Positions 55,991 to 58,028 of a DNA stretch of 58,028 nt are shown here, piece after piece. The notes beneath the pieces are model-generated. The model saw only the letters and a program-made list of their open reading frames with translations. It was not told the DNA's origin and did not search any database. The stretch's first letter is position 1, and each line of letters opens with the position of its first letter. The DNA is from Microcaldota archaeon (GTDB lineage: Archaea > Micrarchaeota > Micrarchaeia > Anstonellales > Bilamarchaeaceae), in NCBI GenBank assembly GCA_030648615.1, contig JAUSHJ010000009.1, forward strand, positions 1 through 58,028, in the 5' to 3' direction. The position numbers and the translations under genes were made by a program.

Positions 55991-57206
55991 CAATAATCGA
56001 TTCTCTAGTTTTAACTTTTCTTGGTTTAACATCCGCAACTCTTTCTAATCCAACAACTATTTCTGCTTGCATACCTAGTCGTTCAGCCATCTCTGCAAGA
56101 ACTTCGTCTACTATTACATGAGTCTCATGGATTACCGCATTGCCAACAACAAAATAGCATGCTGAGTTAGGCTTGAGTACTTTTTTGATTTCCATCAATA
56201 CTTTTTCCATATCTGTGAAATACGTACCTATTATGGGAATTCTTATGCCGATTTCTCCGACTTCCGGAGGCATCTCTTTTTCCAATGAAGTCTGAGTAAT
56301 GAAAGAACGTACACTTTCTTTTCTGGTTGCTGATGTTATACCCTTATCCAGGAAAAGCAAACTCATCTCTAATCCATAAATTTTAGTATAATCTATATTA
56401 TTCAGATAAGGAGGAGAAGTTACGATTATATCAGCAGAAGAATCTGCAATTGGCAATGCACGAGCATCCCCCACCTGTGCCCTGGGCAATGGACCTGAGA
56501 TAGAATTAGTACGAATTTCTTCTGCAATTCTCTTCACTTTTCTTCTTAGAGCATCTTTAGCCGGCATCGCTCGTTTTGTCTTGTCAATTCTCAGCACTCC
56601 GCCGTCTTTTATGATTATGCTGCACTGTGGCAATATTGAAAGTAAGGCAAGCATCAGCAGGTTACTGGCTTTAGTTCCTTCTACAGCTTCAATTGCTTCT
56701 CGTATTGATAAAATTGAATTAAGATTAGATTTTGGGAACGCTGCTCTTGGAGAAAATAACTCAAACTGCCAATCGATGATCGATTTCCGCGACGCAATTG
56801 TCGAGCGCGACAATGCGCCCATTGTCCGTAACGACGGACAATCGGGAGCGGCTGCCACCGTGCTTGGTTCTTTAAGCTTTGAAAGGTTTTCGATGAAACG
56901 TTCACATTCCTTCAGATCCGCATCAGAATAATCGTCGCTTTTGACTTTTGAAACGAAAACCGCAAGTGGTGAAGCATCCACACCGATTGATTGTAATCCA
57001 TGGCTTTTGGCTGAGAGCAGACTTGTGCCTGCACCACAAAATGGATCGACTAGAGTTCCTGATTCTAATTTCTCCTGGTTTAGCGCATAGTCAATAATTT
57101 CTGGAGAGAATGCTTCCTTGTAGTAAAACCAATTATAAATGGGCTTATCCTTGCTTGGTTCGAAGGTAAAATATTTCCCTAATTCAAGATTTTTTGAGAT
57201 GTTCAT
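55977..57206 (-). CDS. DNA methyltransferase (N4/N6, TSPPY motif) with in-frame palindromic insertion
   Basis: LVDPFCGAGTSLLSAKSHGLQSIGVDASPLA; IIVTSPPYLNNIDYTKIYG; insertion STVAAAPDCPSLRTMGALSRSTIASRKS. Confidence 0.85.
   Translation of the reverse strand: MNISKNLELGKYFTFEPSKDKPIYNWFYYKEAFSPEIIDYALNQEKLESGTLVDPFCGAGTSLLSAKSHGLQSIGVDASPLAVFVSKVKSDDYSDADLKECERFIENLSKLKEPSTVAAAPDCPSLRTMGALSRSTIASRKSIIDWQFELFSPRAAFPKSNLNSILSIREAIEAVEGTKASNLLMLALLSILPQCSIIIKDGGVLRIDKTKRAMPAKDALRRKVKRIAEEIRTNSISGPLPRAQVGDARALPIADSSADIIVTSPPYLNNIDYTKIYGLEMSLLFLDKGITSATRKESVRSFITQTSLEKEMPPEVGEIGIRIPIIGTYFTDMEKVLMEIKKVLKPNSACYFVVGNAVIHETHVIVDEVLAEMAERLGMQAEIVVGLERVADVKPRKVKTRESIIVMRK
56789..56862 (-). repeat. palindromic two-hairpin element inside the DNA methyltransferase CDS
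   Basis: coding strand CCCgATTGTCCGTcgttACGGACAATGGG-CGC-ATTGTCGcgctCGACAATTGCG. Confidence 0.8.
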
Positions 57207-57216
57207 AGATAACCTG

Positions 57217-57594
57217 CTAAAAAATAGATTGTTTGATTATTTCTATAGAATTATCTGATATTATTACCAATGATTTGCCGAATTTAGCCGAATGCTCCGA
57301 ATTTAGAATAGTCAAAAATCTTTCGATAACGTTTTTTGGAGCTTGATTACTAAATCTAAGAATAATTATTCCCTTGTGACCAAACGGAGTTTGATTTGTT
57401 AAATTTAAAAAATCTTTATCATATGTTAAAACTATTCGGTCTTCGCTTTTTGCAAGTTCCAATACGTTTTTATCAGACATACCAAATAACTTTTGTTCTT
57501 TAATGTCTTTAACATCAAAACCAGAAATTCTCAGCTCTTTAACAAGCGAAGTAGGTATATTTTCATCGGAGAGAAATTTCATATTACTTACCAA
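57217..57594 (-). CDS. DUF5615 PIN-like toxin
   Basis: MKFLSDENIPTSLVKELRISGFDV...RIVLTYDKDFLNL. Confidence 0.88.
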   Translation of the reverse strand: MVSNMKFLSDENIPTSLVKELRISGFDVKDIKEQKLFGMSDKNVLELAKSEDRIVLTYDKDFLNLTNQTPFGHKGIIILRFSNQAPKNVIERFLTILNSEHSAKFGKSLVIISDNSIEIIKQSIF

Positions 57595-57808
57595 TTATGA
57601 CTAGTTCTTCGTGTTTGAGCGCTTTTGCAGCGTATGTCACTGCTGCCAAAATATCTGCTCTTTTAAGATGAGGATACTCTTTTACTATTTCTTCAGTACT
57701 CATACCGGAAGCTAACCATTCGAGAATTAATTCTACTGATATCCTAGTTCCCTTAACGATGGGCTTACCACTCAAAATCTCGGGATTAAAAACAATTCTA
57801 GATTCCAT
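57584..57808 (-). CDS. DUF433 family antitoxin
   Basis: RIVFNPEILSGKPIVKGTRISVELILEWLASGMSTEEIVKEYPHL. Confidence 0.92.
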   Translation of the reverse strand: MESRIVFNPEILSGKPIVKGTRISVELILEWLASGMSTEEIVKEYPHLKRADILAAVTYAAKALKHEELVIIGK

Positions 57809-57814
57809 ATTTAT

Positions 57815-58028
57815 CTATTGCTCTTTTTTATTTAAATATGTTTCGATAGCTCGTTTGCTCAATTCATCAGCCAATTCATTTTTCTCTCTTGGAATGTGCT
57901 CAAACGTTACGTCTAATCCTTCGCACAAACGGAGTGCTTTCCCGTAGAGAACCTTTAATTTTATATCTTTTACCTTATACTTGCCAGTTAGTTGTTTGAC
58001 CATAAGCTCGCTGTCACTCCTTATATGA
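57815..58028 (-). CDS. RNase HI-like protein, N-terminus beyond window
   Basis: SDSELMVKQLTGKYKV...FEHIPREKNELADELSKRAI. Confidence 0.8.
   Translation of the reverse strand, partial: HIRSDSELMVKQLTGKYKVKDIKLKVLYGKALRLCEGLDVTFEHIPREKNELADELSKRAIETYLNKKEQ

Overview
The window is about 58 kb of AT-rich DNA, probably from a DPANN (Woesearchaeota/Pacearchaeota-like) archaeon. That placement is inferred from the archaeal-type GluRS, a UbiA lipid prenyltransferase, intron-bearing tRNAs, GatCAB and SMC.

Housekeeping content: GatC-A-B, class II FBPase and class II FBP aldolase, an intein-containing class II ribonucleotide reductase with a redoxin and NrdR, GluRS, an agmatine deiminase/N-carbamoylputrescine amidase pair, carA-carbamoyltransferase-carB, SMC, NMNAT, FKBP, asparaginase and Lrp. 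There are also tRNA-Asn and tRNA-Pro genes with introns, and four toxin-antitoxin-like pairs.

The most unusual signal is a set of dispersed, structured small repeats not explained by the genes:
(1) a palindromic, multi-hairpin element family with compensatory stem changes. It is inserted in frame inside coding sequences (gatB, gatA, an HPr-kinase-like ATPase, a DNA methyltransferase), within the tRNA-Pro intron and in intergenic arrays, and resembles in behaviour the Rickettsia palindromic elements;
(2) degenerate heptamer arrays (ACNCRAG-like, 7-bp phase) in the tRNA-Asn intron, at the aguB/aguA junction, within a lipoprotein gene and next to nrd.

Other notable items are a ~280-bp structured intergenic RNA candidate with a 10-bp terminal helix, a methyltransferase-like ORF interrupted by one in-frame TAG, a frameshifted tandem paralog, and a pair of ~48-bp direct repeats flanking a DAG-repeat lipoprotein gene. 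All calls come from reading sequence and translated ORFs; no searches or folding programs were run.
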